DNA of 64,000 nucleotides. Origin: Thysanoteuthis rhombus. Lineage: Eukaryota > Mollusca > Cephalopoda > Oegopsida > Thysanoteuthidae. The notes under the pieces are model-generated. The model was not told the origin of the DNA. It worked only from the letters and a program-made list of their open reading frames with translations, and searched no databases. Shown one piece after another: positions 33,005 through 43,798 of the stretch. The position numbers and the translations under genes were made by a program. Position 1 is the first letter of the stretch. Each line of letters starts with the position of its first letter. The stretch covers positions 26,900,097 to 26,964,096 of the forward strand of contig OY735215.1 of NCBI GenBank assembly GCA_963457665.1, read 5' to 3'.

Positions 33005-33019
33005 TCTGTATAAAAGAAA

Positions 33020-36000
33020 CTTTTACTTGTTTTTCTTATTCATTGTGAAAGCTGTGCTTTGATGAGGAAAAAAAAATTTGAATCAAACTTTTTGTATCCA
33101 GATTCTTGTATGAATTGCAATGATTATTATGTTGAATTTCAGGGAAAAATTTTAAAGTAACCTAAGATTATATTCATATAAGAATTAGGATTGACTTTAT
33201 ACCTTTTTTTTTTTCTTCTTCTCCTTCTTCTTTGAAGAATGATAACTGACCAAATGAAAGCAAAAAAAAAAAAAAAAAAGCTAATAACAAAACTAGTGAA
33301 CTCCACTGAAATTCTTCAGTGATATCAATGGATGTTCCAGTGACGGCTTGTCTATAGGCACTGTGGAACTGCAGCACCCCTATTTATTTTTACTTGATAT
33401 ATGTTAGTTTATACTTGTACAAGATGTTTAATATTGTCAATAATCCTTAAGAACCATCCATTTCTAGAAGAAAATAAAAAATCACGGGACTGCCTATTTC
33501 ACAGTTCCTAAGTCGGAAAGTTGCTTTGTTGTGCAACTAGGCCTATATCATACTCAAACTATCAAGTTGAGTCACTGTTGCACATGAAATGCCAACTGGT
33601 TCTAAGTCTGGAGAGCTGAACAGTGATGAGAAATCCCAGTTGGTGCTGTTTACTTACTGGATAGAGAAGGAAGATGAAATGTCTCATTAGACAATTTTTT
33701 TTTTTTTAAAAAAATGGTTGCCATATTTTTTTATTTTATTTTTGATTGCAGTGTACTTCAGTATTGCAATGTTTTATAAACGATCATTATTAAATTGTTT
33801 ATACTATTCATCTTCATCCTTATTTCATAGTTTGTTTTTTTTTTTTTTTTCATCGAAAATTTCAACTTTCATGAGTTGTGATTAAAAAAAAATCAACAGA
33901 ATAATCTCCAAGTGACATAGCATTATTGAAGAAAAAATGATTTAAATACTTCCTCTAATAAAAATAAATTATGAAATAATAGCTTTTATAAACAATTTTG
34001 GCCTTTTCTGCACATTTTTGGTCAGAAACTTTCAATAGCAAAAAAATTTTTTGAAATTGGAAAAAACAATTACTTCCAATTCAATTTAATTCAGCGAATA
34101 ATTAGAGTATTCTATTTATCCTCTCCAAAAGTTTAATGGGTTGGGTGGAGACAAAACTTGGCCTGAAATTCAGATTCCAGTTCATGGTATGCTCCATGAC
34201 CTCATCATTCTTAGTTTTGTTCTGATTGAATGCCGGTATTTGAAGTACATGAATATGTAACGCATTTCAAAACTGTTATTTTAGAAATAAACTCAAAATA
34301 CTGTGAGAATCCTTCGAAGATGCTCATGGCTGAAACAAAAGTGACTGCATATGTGTTGATATAATGGAAAGAATTTTTCACTAAACAATTAGTATCTTCC
34401 AATTTATTCAATAAGAATAGGTTTCAAAAGAAAGAACTGCCCACAGAAGGGACTCAATCCCATGATTGATAGAAAAACTTGGAGCTATTCAACAGATGAT
34501 CTGATTTGCATGAATATTGCGGAGTAATAGACCTGTTGGAAATTATCTTGGAAAATAATTTGGATGGTATTCTCCATGAAAATCCTCTTGACAATTCCAG
34601 ACATCAGAGCCTGAATGCTGCTTTTTCAACATTAATAAGAACAAAAACTTGTGAGAAGCACTATAAATTAAAATAAAATTAACGTGTAAGTGTGTGCACA
34701 CTAATTGCTGGAGAAGCACTTGAAACTAGAAATTCTTCTTAATCCAACTCTTATTGGAACTTGGGAAGAAAAAAAGGGGGGCTATAATATTGGCATACAT
34801 TAAAAAAGAAATTTCATATTTTGGGGATGCTGAATTGAAGATGAAAAAACTTTCAGCCATCTTGATTTTCTTCTCTACAAGAAACACTTTTTCAATCACA
34901 GGTTTTTGTATAATTTTGCGTACACATAATATATATTTGAATTTTGTAATTTCTAACAGTAAAATTCATGTTTGAAAAGTCACATTGAGTTTAGAGTGAA
35001 TGGAAAATAATTTCAATGAGAAAAAGAACTTGCGATGCTGTATAAACTATTGACCTTGTTTGTGGGGGAAAAAAAAAAAAGATTCCAATTAAAAAAAGTA
35101 AATCCCAGTTGAAACAAAAAACTATCATTGCATTTTAAATAAAAGGAAAAAATATTGTTAGCCAATGTTATATTGCATTTCAAAGGAAATTTTTGAATAT
35201 AACTAAATGTAGTCTTGTATTTTATTCATCTCAAGGATTGGCTGTTTCTCTTTAGGGGAATATGACACAGAAGAAATTCTCTTAAGTAGATTACAGCCTT
35301 CTTTCTTTGTTACGAACACTTTCTCTTCAGGATCACTTTATTCCTTACCAATAGTAATGCTTCGTATCATTCCTGGATAGATTGAAAATAAGTAACAAGA
35401 TATTTACCACTGCGGATCTAATCTACTAATCTGTACTTCACCTGTTAGGGTGTGATTCAACATAATCAAGGCTGAGGAAGAAAATACTGCAGATGAATTC
35501 GACTGTTGCTCAGGATTTGAAACGTTCTCTCAGGATGAACTGGAATCCATCAAATCAATGCTGAAATCTTTCATGATGGGATACTCAATTAGTTAGAACC
35601 CAACCCCCAGGATGCAAATTTCTTTGGTCCCCAATTAAACAAGAACTGACCCTCTGACAACTCTCATCTGGCATGTACTTGAGTAATATCAACTACCATG
35701 AACACAGCTGGTTCTATGTAAGGAACTGAAAGTTGTTCAGTTCAGCCAAATTTTCAAATGCTTCTCTTCACTGAGCTATACTTTTCTTCCATGAGACTCT
35801 GGTATGTATTGATGTTGTAAGGCTGTGACAGATCATCATTGTCCTTGGGATATCCAAATTGTCTTCATTGTTTTGCACCCAAGGTCGTCAGACCAACCTT
35901 TTTTGTAATATTCCACATTCTCTATCATTTCGAGATCCGCTGAGTTGATCCTGAATTCACATTCCCACTGGTATAAGACAGGGCACAATCCTGGTTAAAA

Positions 36001-37780
36001 ATGGGTTTCCTCATTACATTAGTGGTGGGAGTGAATAAGTACCCCTCTGAAGTTATTTTAGAGGAAAAAATATCAATCCTCAATAGGTCACATGAGAATA
36101 TGCGATTGTTGGTAATATGAACTGTTGACTGGATGGGTCCAACTCAGTACGTACATACTATATAATCTTCAATCTTATTACATAATTTCTACAAGCTGTC
36201 GGGATATGATTCACTAGACCAAATGGAACAGTTTGCGATGACTGTTGACTTGAGAACATGTACATTGGTGCTTTTCATATACCCCCTCACCTCAACATGT
36301 TGCCATATAGCAATTTCTTCAGGGTGAATTTTCAAATTTCTCATGTGTACCCCCCCCCCGATTCTCACCTGCATGTTTCAATTCAATAAATTGAAAACAT
36401 TTGGTACCTACCATTCTGCATGTACCAGATGTTATCTTGAATGCAGTGGAACTCTTCAGTCAATAGAATGATGTGACTCTTTTGTAAATTCATTTCAACC
36501 ACCCCTCAAAAGAAACAAACTAGGAGGTGGCTGAACAAGACACTGGATTTTACAAGGTTGGCAATGTGGACACACAATTAGCATTGGGGGGGGGGGGCCC
36601 CCCCCCAGCATAACCAAGGATTTGAATTGAGTTCAGAAGGAATGGTCATAAAGAAAAAAAAAATGTACAGCTTGGTGTCACCATATCAAGTGTTAGTTTA
36701 TAACAAGCAATGAGACCGTTCACTGTAAACCCCCCTATCAAAAGATGGAGTCTGTTTCATGTATCCAGGCCAAGAGGTTCCTAGATTGGTCAGAAGTTGA
36801 ATTGAAAGGAGGCATTTCCTCATCTCTATCATAATGCCTTTAATGCAATACTGGCTGTAATTGAAATCCTAAATACAAGGTCAGACATAATCCCAAGTTC
36901 ACTTTCCAGATTTGCAGGTAGTGAATAGAAGGATTTCATCAAAATTACCGAAGATAAGGTGAGAAAGAATGTTGAGATATTAGTATTATCGTGCCCTACT
37001 GCTGGATAAATCATAAGATACCAGAAGCTACAAATGCCTGACTCCTCTAAGTCAGGGAGCAGAAAATCCAAGAAGTTACAGAATATAGGAGTTATTAGCT
37101 TTATGTTATGTTTCAAAACTAATGATGGAAGAGTTGACTGAATTGTTCAAACAAGTTCCAGATTCCACAAATTTCTTTGAATCCAAAGCTTGAATACAGA
37201 ATTTTTCTCAATAGGTGGCACAAGATCACAAGAGAAAATACTCCAATATTTCAATGAAACTAAAGATTCATGGGAATAAAAAAGTTGTCAAAATACTGGA
37301 AACATTTCCAAGTAATACATCTTCAATGTCAAATTTGTAGAAAATGTTTTTATTTGGATTTTATGGGTACTTATAATATTGGCATATATGTTATTCCATT
37401 CAAAACTTTCCTTTTTCTATCACAGTTCCAGATGGCTAATCAAATGATTCAGTGACCAAGATAAGTTAGCTTATCATATGGCTGTAGTAGATTACACGTC
37501 ACCAGATATATCAAAGTACTTCTTACAAAAGGAACCCTAAAGCAGGTTTTCAGCATAAAACCAAATTGTGTGACCTACTTTTACCATTTCCACGGATACT
37601 ATAATTCTATTGGAACCAAAAACCCTATTCAAACTACCAGCAGGAACTAACTGGAAAGAGCGTTAATGAATGTATCTTAATTCATAAGAAAAAGAAAAGC
37701 GAACTCAACTATTCTGAAAAAAATCAAGACAAAAATTTTATAACAACGGAAGTCGCCTCCCCTGACAAAAACAAGAAACA
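33020..37780. other. ACAD9-RPL18A convergent intergenic region
   Basis: No complete gene recognised. The left part is AT-rich and featureless apart from T and A runs. Between about 35460 and 37140 there are short coding-like patches on both strands that I cannot assign, plus C-runs and a G12C9 block. Genes on both sides transcribe toward this region. Confidence 0.5.
36586..36606. repeat. G12C9 self-complementary homopolymer block
   Basis: Twelve G are followed at once by nine C. The block could form a hairpin, a G-quadruplex on one strand and an i-motif on the other, or be an assembly or sequencing artefact at a C/G homopolymer. Confidence 0.9.
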
Positions 37781-37804
37781 ACAAGCATTCATTCAATAGG
37801 TCCA

Positions 37805-37810
37805 TTTATT
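37805..37810 (-). terminator. RPL18A: RPL18A poly(A) signal
   Basis: AATAAA on the minus strand, 43 bases after the stop codon. It gives the short 3' UTR usual for ribosomal protein mRNAs; cleavage is expected near 37780-37795. Confidence 0.8.
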
Positions 37811-37852
37811 GGTGACCAATTCCCAGAACTAAAGTACTAGAGAACATTAGAT

Positions 37853-37945
37853 TTAGAAGTTGGTGTATGGCCGTCTGGTGGTGAATCTGGGGTTGTGCAG
37901 ATTTTTGTTCACACGATGTGGAAGAGGGAACTTGATCTTGTTATC
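37853..37945 (-). CDS. RPL18A: RPL18A exon 5 (residues 147-176 and stop)
   Basis: Encodes [12 protein letters not shown] and [12 protein letters not shown], then TAA at 37855-37853. The minus-strand acceptor is TTTTTCAG. The arginine-rich tail is typical of the family C-terminus. Confidence 0.96.
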   Translation of the reverse strand, partial: DNKIKFPLPHRVNKNLHNPRFTTRRPYTNF

Positions 37946-40900
37946 CTGAAAAAGAAAGAAGATTTTATATGCAGAGTAGAACAAAGTATCATAATAAACA
38001 TGCAAGTCACACTACTTAGAAAGTCTTCTATAAGCACTCAATTACAATTTGTACTACAAACATTAATAGTAGTTAATCCCTATATGGAAACTCAGTGATG
38101 TGGAAACAAAAGATGTAATTAGGTAAAACCTGCCCTCTATTTGTGGAGCAGCCTGCCAAGTCTAGAGGAATGATTTTCCATCTCCTGTACAAAACTATGA
38201 CAAAGTATTTAGTCAACTTGTCTTCAGACTTGCAAAAAACATAATTTTATATGATTCTGAAGTACACAGTTAAGGGAGATAATTCTTGGAAACTATGAAG
38301 GAAGATCTCCAATTTGTAATTCAATTTTTTTTTTCTAGTTTGAGAACCACTGATGAAAAAACATTCAAACTCAGCCAGCACACTGCAGTGCAATAAGGAC
38401 AGGTCTGACGAATATCAACTTTATACAATGGATAATTGCCAAGAAATCATAGGGCATGCCAACAATTCTTCAGTCAGGTTATATCAACCCATTCCAACGA
38501 AAAAAATGTTACAATCTTGATTCGGTCTCATAATTACAAGACAACTTATGAGATGCGACAGACTTATTTTCTATTGCACAAAATTTCTGACACAGGCAAC
38601 TAAGAGAGGAATTGCTGTGTAAACGGTGATTGTGCAGAACAAAAATCAAATTCAATTGGGTAGAAAATGGGACTTACATGGAACTGCTTAATGTAAGCTC
38701 TTCTGCATTTCTTAGGGGTCACAGTCTCTACCCTTATGATCTGGATAGATGAAGGCCTGGCACGATGTCTGGCTCCCATATCACGATCTGAAAACAAATT
38801 CAATTACAATATAATTAGAAGTTAAGCCAATGATTTATAAAAACTGTGACAAATGATAGAGTTGTTCAAAGTCTAGAACAATATTTCACTCAGATATCAA
38901 TAATTTGCTATACAGAAAGATCAAATGTAAGGGGAAAAAAAAAAATTCAACAGAAATGATTGAAAATATAAATTTACATCAACAAATGTCACAATCTTGA
39001 TTCGGTCTCATAAATACAAGACAACTTATGAGATGCGACAGACTTATTTTCTATTGCACAAAATTTCTGACACAGGCAACTAGAATAGAGGAATTGCTGT
39101 GTAAACGGTGATTGTGCTAAAAAATGACAAGTTAAACAACATTGGTAGACCTAAAATAAAAAATCTCATACCACATACCACACACTATACATACACACAA
39201 AAAAACAAAAAAAAAACAGCAAACTTACAACACTGAGTAACTCCACCAGCAGCAGACAAGTCACGGTATTCCTTATACATGTTGTGAATTCCACTACGAG
39301 ATTGGTAGCGCAGCCAAATACCATAATTTTTAATTGTGCCAGGTTTCCTCTCAAAGATCTGAAAATAATTCAACATTTTTCCAGTGTTAATACTGATAAA
39401 CAAGATAATATGCAGGGCTACATGCAATCAAACAGACGACACCTTCAGCAATAGGCATCTCCGAACAGTTTCAAGTTGAAATACAAGTGATAAATGACAA
39501 AATACTCATGACAATACAGTTCAGGCCCCACCAACATTCACTTAGCAATTGACATTCTGGTGCAAATTCAAGTGTTCATTGATATCAATCATTGTGTAAA
39601 TGAATTTAATGAAGAAAGTTGTTCATTCTAGGAATTCACAGATCAACAAAAGATCTCCCAGTTGCCCCTGGCAGGCTTCAAACAACCAATCCGTCTTGGA
39701 TGGTAAGTAAGCTCTCAAGGTTTTGTAAACATCTGTGATTTCTCAACTGACCGGTAAAATGCCCCTGCCCAAGTAGAAAACCCCCTTTCTGATCAGAAAT
39801 TTCAATGATTTACAAACTCCATATTTTTCTAGATGAAGTAATGTGAAAATTGGGCAAATCAGGAGATTACAAAGAACAGAAACAAATGTCACAATCTTGA
39901 TTCGGTCTCATAAATACAAGTCAAATTATGAGATGCGACAGACTTATTTTCTGTTGCACAAAATTTCTGACACAGGCAACTAGAGGAATTGCTGTGTAAA
40001 CGGTGATTGTGCATCATTAAAATCAACGCTGATCAGGTAAGAAATAGGACATATTCAACCGCTTGATTTGGATTAGTCCCCACCCTCCAAGAGAATGGAG
40101 AGGGAACTTATAACCTCTACCGTGTATCCCAAGCACTAGATCAAGACAAATCAGTAAACCCTGAATTAGGTAGTAATCAGAGGGATTAGAAAAAGAATAA
40201 GGGGGAAAGAGGAATCTTTCCTGGCCAAGGTCTTCTATCTGGAGCCTTGCTGTAACAGGCCATGCAGTATCATGATGGAACACCACACCTTTGTAAATAC
40301 TTTTTTAGTAATAGATTTCTGATCATAACCGCAACTGGTAGCCATTTCAAGTGGATCACACCGATGCAATCCTACCAAAGATCACTTTTCTCTTTGGGTG
40401 GAAATCCATATCAAACGTGCTTCTGTCTACTCTATACAATTCACCATCTTATCTGCTCGAAATTAACTTTTTCTCCAATATATCCCAGAATAAGATGCAG
40501 TTATCTCCTCTTGCTTCACATCTGGCCAGCCAAATCACTAGGAACCCATCTTCCAAGTTTAGAAACTTTTCCATCATGATGCAGATGACGAACAGTTTGA
40601 AGGACTTGAAACTGGTTATTAGAGCCCATTCTCAAATAACACTTTCCCTGCGGAGTTCAGACAAGACCAAGCCACCATCGAATAATATCTTCTGGCGCTT
40701 TTTACATTTTTCCTTTTATAGAGACCCAGAGCATCACATGTCAGATGATGGTACAACTTGTTTAGAACCGTAAGACTTTGTACTAGCACATTTCAGCATG
40801 TACATAGTGAAAATAATGTTCAACCCATCACTATTAGACATTACTTTCGAGATCATCCACACAACGAATAGCACATACTTATCATCCTGGTATCCGGCTC

Positions 40901-42623
40901 CTTCTGGACAATATTGAACCGTTTCTTTTTGAAGCAATATATTCAATGCAGATAGATTAACCAATGATGAGAGTTTTTTTTTTTTTTTTTTTCTACTTAC
41001 CCTGTGACAACAGACGATCTCTCCTCTAGTTTTCTTCAATTTTCTCAGCTGACTGGCAAAGTACCAGAAACGGGACTTAGCACTGCATGGCTCAGAAGCG
41101 AAGATCCTCATCTGGAAAAGAGGAGGCTTCGGGCATTTCTCTGTGGGCAACTCACGCCCAATCACTTTGTACTCCTTCAACTGGAAGAAAAAGAAATTCA
41201 GATCATGAAATGAACGGTTAAGAAAAAAGAAAAAAAAAAAAAAGAATAAAAGACGTGGAGGTAATCAGAGATGACACTTGTCTCATCCTCTCATCAGATC
41301 TCATACATACAGGTATGAGACACGAGAAATGAAAGAGTGAGTATACTATTGCACATTTTTTCTGACATCAGCAATACAACGAATCACCGAGTAAAGGGAC
41401 ATGTGCACTAAGAATACTGCGTATATTTCTTTCATAAGAATTACAGAAAAGCCTCTCAGATACCGAACGCTAGTTAGAATTGTCAGTTTGCAGATTATAA
41501 CACCACAATGGACAACACAAGAAAAGTCTATAGGAAATATCTAAGGAATATAGATGCTACGTATAGAGTGTTACAAGTTGTCCGAGAAATGGAAGAAAAA
41601 AAAAAAGATTAATATTCTGATAGAGCATCAAAGCTACCTTTCAAACTTTTATGAAGGTTTCCCCACGTGGTTAACTTAATTGACTATTTCACAGGTAAGT
41701 TGGAATGACTTTTTGTACGTTCTCATCAGACTATTACGTTTTCTATGTTTTTTCTAATTCTTAGTAAGCGGATGTCGAATAGTAAATAATTTAGAAATAA
41801 ACACTAGCTCTCTCAACAGTAGGTTCATCGATTTTCCGTTGTTCAGTCGGCTTGGTCAAGTTAAAGAGGCTTAATGCATAGAAAAATATATAATCAGGGA
41901 AGGGGCACCCGTTTAAGAATTTACAGGGCTCTAGATAAAAGAAAAAGAGAGGACTTGTTATGAGCATATGATATGAATTCTGAGTAAAATTGCACGGAAC
42001 AATCTTAAAATCACTTCATCCAATGAAAATAGTAGATAACTCAAGAAATCGCTAGAAGTACATAAAAGGGCAAGAAAAAAAAATCGTCGTTTACTAAAAT
42101 TGAAGATAATCGTTGGATATAGAGCATTACATTTGTGTAATGTGGTATTTATATCAAAATAACACCGGAGATAAATATTGCACGGTCGATAAAATAGATT
42201 TCAAACTGTGTGAGCATTTCATAGCACAGGTCTAACACATGGAAGACAGAAAGAAAAGGCGCAACCCCACAAGCCATGTATATTGATTCTGAATTAGGAC
42301 AACGAAATTTATATATATAGAACTTATAAACACATTCAAGAAGCCATCTCAAAATACGATTCAAGTCGCAATAGGATCAATTTTTTTTCTCCGACTGTGC
42401 CCATGTGGACGTGGGCGCCATTTTAAAAGTCATCCCATCCGGCGTGTTAGACAAAAACCGAACTAAATCATGATTTTGAAAAACAATAGAAAGTAAAAAC
42501 AGAGTGAAGCTTGTAGCGGAGGTTATTGCCTAACAAATGAACATAAAACAAAACTGAAATGTACAGATAAATCAACATAAAAGTGATCTTTTTTTCGGAG
42601 CTTACCTCACCACGGGCTCTCAT
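37853..42623 (-). CDS. RPL18A: RPL18A, 60S ribosomal protein L18a (eL20), 5 coding exons, complete
   Basis: Structural protein of the large cytoplasmic ribosomal subunit. The join 42606-42623, 41001-41180, 39229-39358, 38678-38787, 37853-37945 gives 176 residues, the same length as human RPL18A. Clear family blocks are [11 protein letters not shown] near the start, [49 protein letters not shown], and the C-terminal [10 protein letters not shown] and PRFTTRRP. All junctions have minus-strand GT-AG. Exon 1 codes only six residues, typical for ribosomal protein genes. Every one of the four introns contains one H/ACA snoRNA-like sequence in the sense direction, so the gene is a snoRNA host. The short 5' UTR starts in a pyrimidine tract that fits a TOP mRNA. 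It converges with ACAD9 and is head to head with XPOT. Confidence 0.97.
38504..38635 (-). ncRNA. H/ACA snoRNA, copy A (RPL18A intron 4)
   Basis: Read on the minus strand from 38635. The 5' hairpin is closed by GCACAA/TTGTGC, with an inner ACACAG/CTGTGT stem. The hinge has box H ATAGAA. The 3' hairpin has upper stem TCTCATAA/TTATGAGA and lower stem AGTCT/AGATT. Box ACA is at 38509-38507, followed by TTT. From the upper stem to ACA there are about 16 bases, as expected for a pseudouridylation pocket. Near-identical to copies B and C. Vertebrate RPL18A hosts SNORA68 (U68), so these may be its homologues; the target is unverified. Confidence 0.82.
38678..38787 (-). CDS. RPL18A: RPL18A exon 4 (residues 110-146)
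   Basis: Encodes [20 protein letters not shown] and ends KQFH. The Tyr codon is split with exon 3. Donor CAT|GTAAGT on the minus strand. Confidence 0.96.
38984..39117 (-). ncRNA. H/ACA snoRNA, copy B (RPL18A intron 3)
   Basis: Same architecture as copy A: GCACAA/TTGTGC outer stem, box H ATAGAA, TCTCATAA/TTATGAGA upper stem, box ACA at 38989-38987. It differs from copy A by one base in the 3' apical loop, a short insertion in the 5' apical loop, and a base before ACA (GTGACA against GTAACA). Confidence 0.85.
39229..39358 (-). CDS. RPL18A: RPL18A exon 3 (residues 67-109)
   Basis: Encodes [18 protein letters not shown] and the block [15 protein letters not shown] to VTQC. Acceptor TTATTTTCAG, donor T|GTAAGT (minus strand). 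Confidence 0.96.
39884..40012 (-). ncRNA. H/ACA snoRNA, copy C (RPL18A intron 2)
   Basis: Same stems and boxes as copies A and B, with box H ACAGAA and box ACA at 39889-39887. Substitutions fall in the 3' apical loop, the hinge and the 5' apical loop, which is the shortest of the three. Guide pockets flanking the upper stems (CACCGTTT, CAGAAATT; GTCGCA, CCGA) are unchanged, so the three copies should guide the same sites. Confidence 0.85.
40023..40760 (-). pseudogene. Decayed mariner-type transposase (RPL18A intron 2)
   Basis: On the minus strand, fragments in several frames match a mariner transposase in order. [18 protein letters not shown] (HTH to linker) comes near 40600. [19 protein letters not shown] comes just below 40286, and [13 protein letters not shown] near 40200. 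The last catalytic Asp of the usual YSPD motif is replaced (YSFS), and several frameshifts and stops separate the parts. It is inactive. It lies between snoRNA copy C and exon 2. Confidence 0.72.
41001..41180 (-). CDS. RPL18A: RPL18A exon 2 (residues 7-66)
   Basis: Encodes [20 protein letters not shown] and [17 protein letters not shown] up to CCHR. Acceptor TTTCTTCCAG, donor AGG|GTAAGT (minus strand). A T-run just downstream of the donor becomes an A-run in the transcript. Confidence 0.96.
41276..41406 (-). ncRNA. H/ACA snoRNA, diverged copy D (RPL18A intron 1)
   Basis: Read on the minus strand from 41406. Outer stem GCACAT/ATGTGC, box H ATAGTA right after GTGCA as in copies A-C, 3' hairpin with upper stem TCTCATAC/GTATGAGA. 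The lower stem CTCACTCTTTCAT/ATGAGAGGATGAG pairs except at one position. Box ACA is at 41281-41279. Pocket sequences differ from A-C, while TCTCATA and the hinge are shared. It is an old paralogue, or a separate snoRNA with its own target. Confidence 0.72.
42606..42623 (-). CDS. RPL18A: RPL18A exon 1, coding part (residues 1-6)
   Basis: Encodes MRARGE, with donor GAG|GTAAGC. Context AAAG-ATG-A. The six-codon first exon joins in phase 0 to LKEYKV, which reproduces the usual start of the family. Confidence 0.93.
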
Positions 42624-42670
42624 CTTTGATAGCTGATCTAGAAAGGCTGAAAATACGGAGACACCACGTG
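42624..42670 (-). promoter_or_regulatory. RPL18A: RPL18A 5' UTR, TOP-type start and E-box
   Basis: On the minus strand, TTTTCAGCCTTTCTAG lies just before the start codon. CCTTTCT beginning at 42646 fits a 5' terminal oligopyrimidine start, giving a 23-base 5' UTR. CACGTG (42665-42670) is about 20 bases upstream of that point. The TOP start is inferred from sequence only. Confidence 0.6.
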
Positions 42671-43705
42671 ACTATTCCGCGAGAGAAAACGAGACCATAA
42701 CGTTAACGCTATCTCTATTTTTCCTAATTTCGATTAAAATATAAAATTTTAGTGGATTCGTAATTTTTTTCATTGTATTTGAGAATTGAATATCGAAGCA
42801 CAGAATTTTAAGATGAAATAAAAGAAAAAGAAAAAAAAAACCCGATTTGACCCAAGTCTCGCGTGATTTCACCAGGTCGATGCGTCCCCACGCTACTATA
42901 TGAATTACTCTATCTGGACGCTTAGCGTTGAAAAGCCGTGGTCTTAAGAAAGAGAAAAATAATTCACTAACAATTAGAAACATGTCAACCTTTTGGGCAG
43001 AGTACAATCAATATGCATTAGAGATTCCATGACGCTATAATTTTACTTGTTAAATCATATCGTCGACTTGTGAAGCATAAGCTTAAAACAGATTTTTATA
43101 TCGCCTTTTCGTGCTTTTCTCTACAAGAGAAGCTCCACGTGTCTAAAGAGGCAACGGGCTTCTTCTCGTCTCTTTTTCGCGACTTATTTCATTTCTTTAA
43201 CTTATTTTTCTTGGTTGAGTGATAACTGAATCGTTATTTTATTTTACTCCACTTCTTTTCCTTACAACACGGCGATGGTTACTAGATTTTTTTATTGTCC
43301 AACAAACCCAATGAATTGTTTTGTTATTGAATAGATACCTCTTTTTGTCATTCTAACACTTCAAAAATTGAAGTTTGTTTACTTTAAAATTAAAAAAAAA
43401 AGTTTGAGTTTTATATCGAAGAATCCTACAAACAAATTGTATTTCGTTTGTATTATTCCCAGATCAAAAGTATATTTTAATTTTCAAACAGCCTGTGTAG
43501 TGTTTCTTCCCATGGCCAGTCACCAGTGTCTTAAAGACTGCTGAACAATATAGTGGATAAGACAGGCGATATTGATACGCACAAAAATTACATTTTTATC
43601 AATAACCAGTTAAGAAAAAAAAATAAGAAAAAATAACCCGAAACCACTCGCACATCTGAATTGAATTCCTTTTAAAATCACTACAACACCTAAAACCCTA
43701 ACCAG
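42647..43705. promoter_or_regulatory. RPL18A-XPOT head-to-head intergenic region
   Basis: About 1.06 kb between the two start codons, so a shared or paired promoter region is likely. The E-box next to RPL18A is listed separately, and a second CACGTG lies near 43136. There is no TATA element that I would trust. An XPOT 5' UTR of unknown length occupies the right end. Confidence 0.5.
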
Positions 43706-43798
43706 ATGGGAACGGTATCGGCTCCCATCATAATGGATGATCAAGCGCTAAGTTTTCTGGACGGCCTTCACTTTAACGACGGCAGGTCACAAGAAAAG
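43706..43798 (+). CDS. XPOT: XPOT exon 1 (residues 1-31)
   Basis: Encodes MGTVSAPII and then MDDQALSFLDGL. The second Met (43733) matches the vertebrate N-terminus. Donor AAG|GTAATT. The next intron is 6.1 kb. Confidence 0.85.

Noticed and set aside
34441..34475. GGACTCAATCCC as a reversed tRNA B box of a further SINE
   Set aside because: No A box at the proper distance and no repeat structure around it.
40956..40972. AATGATGAG as a possible C box of a C/D snoRNA in RPL18A intron 2
   Set aside because: It lies on the strand opposite to the host transcript and no matching D box or terminal stem is present.
37853..42623. RPL18A as a processed pseudogene
   Set aside because: It has four introns with proper splice sites, an intact 176-codon frame, a poly(A) signal and intronic snoRNAs.
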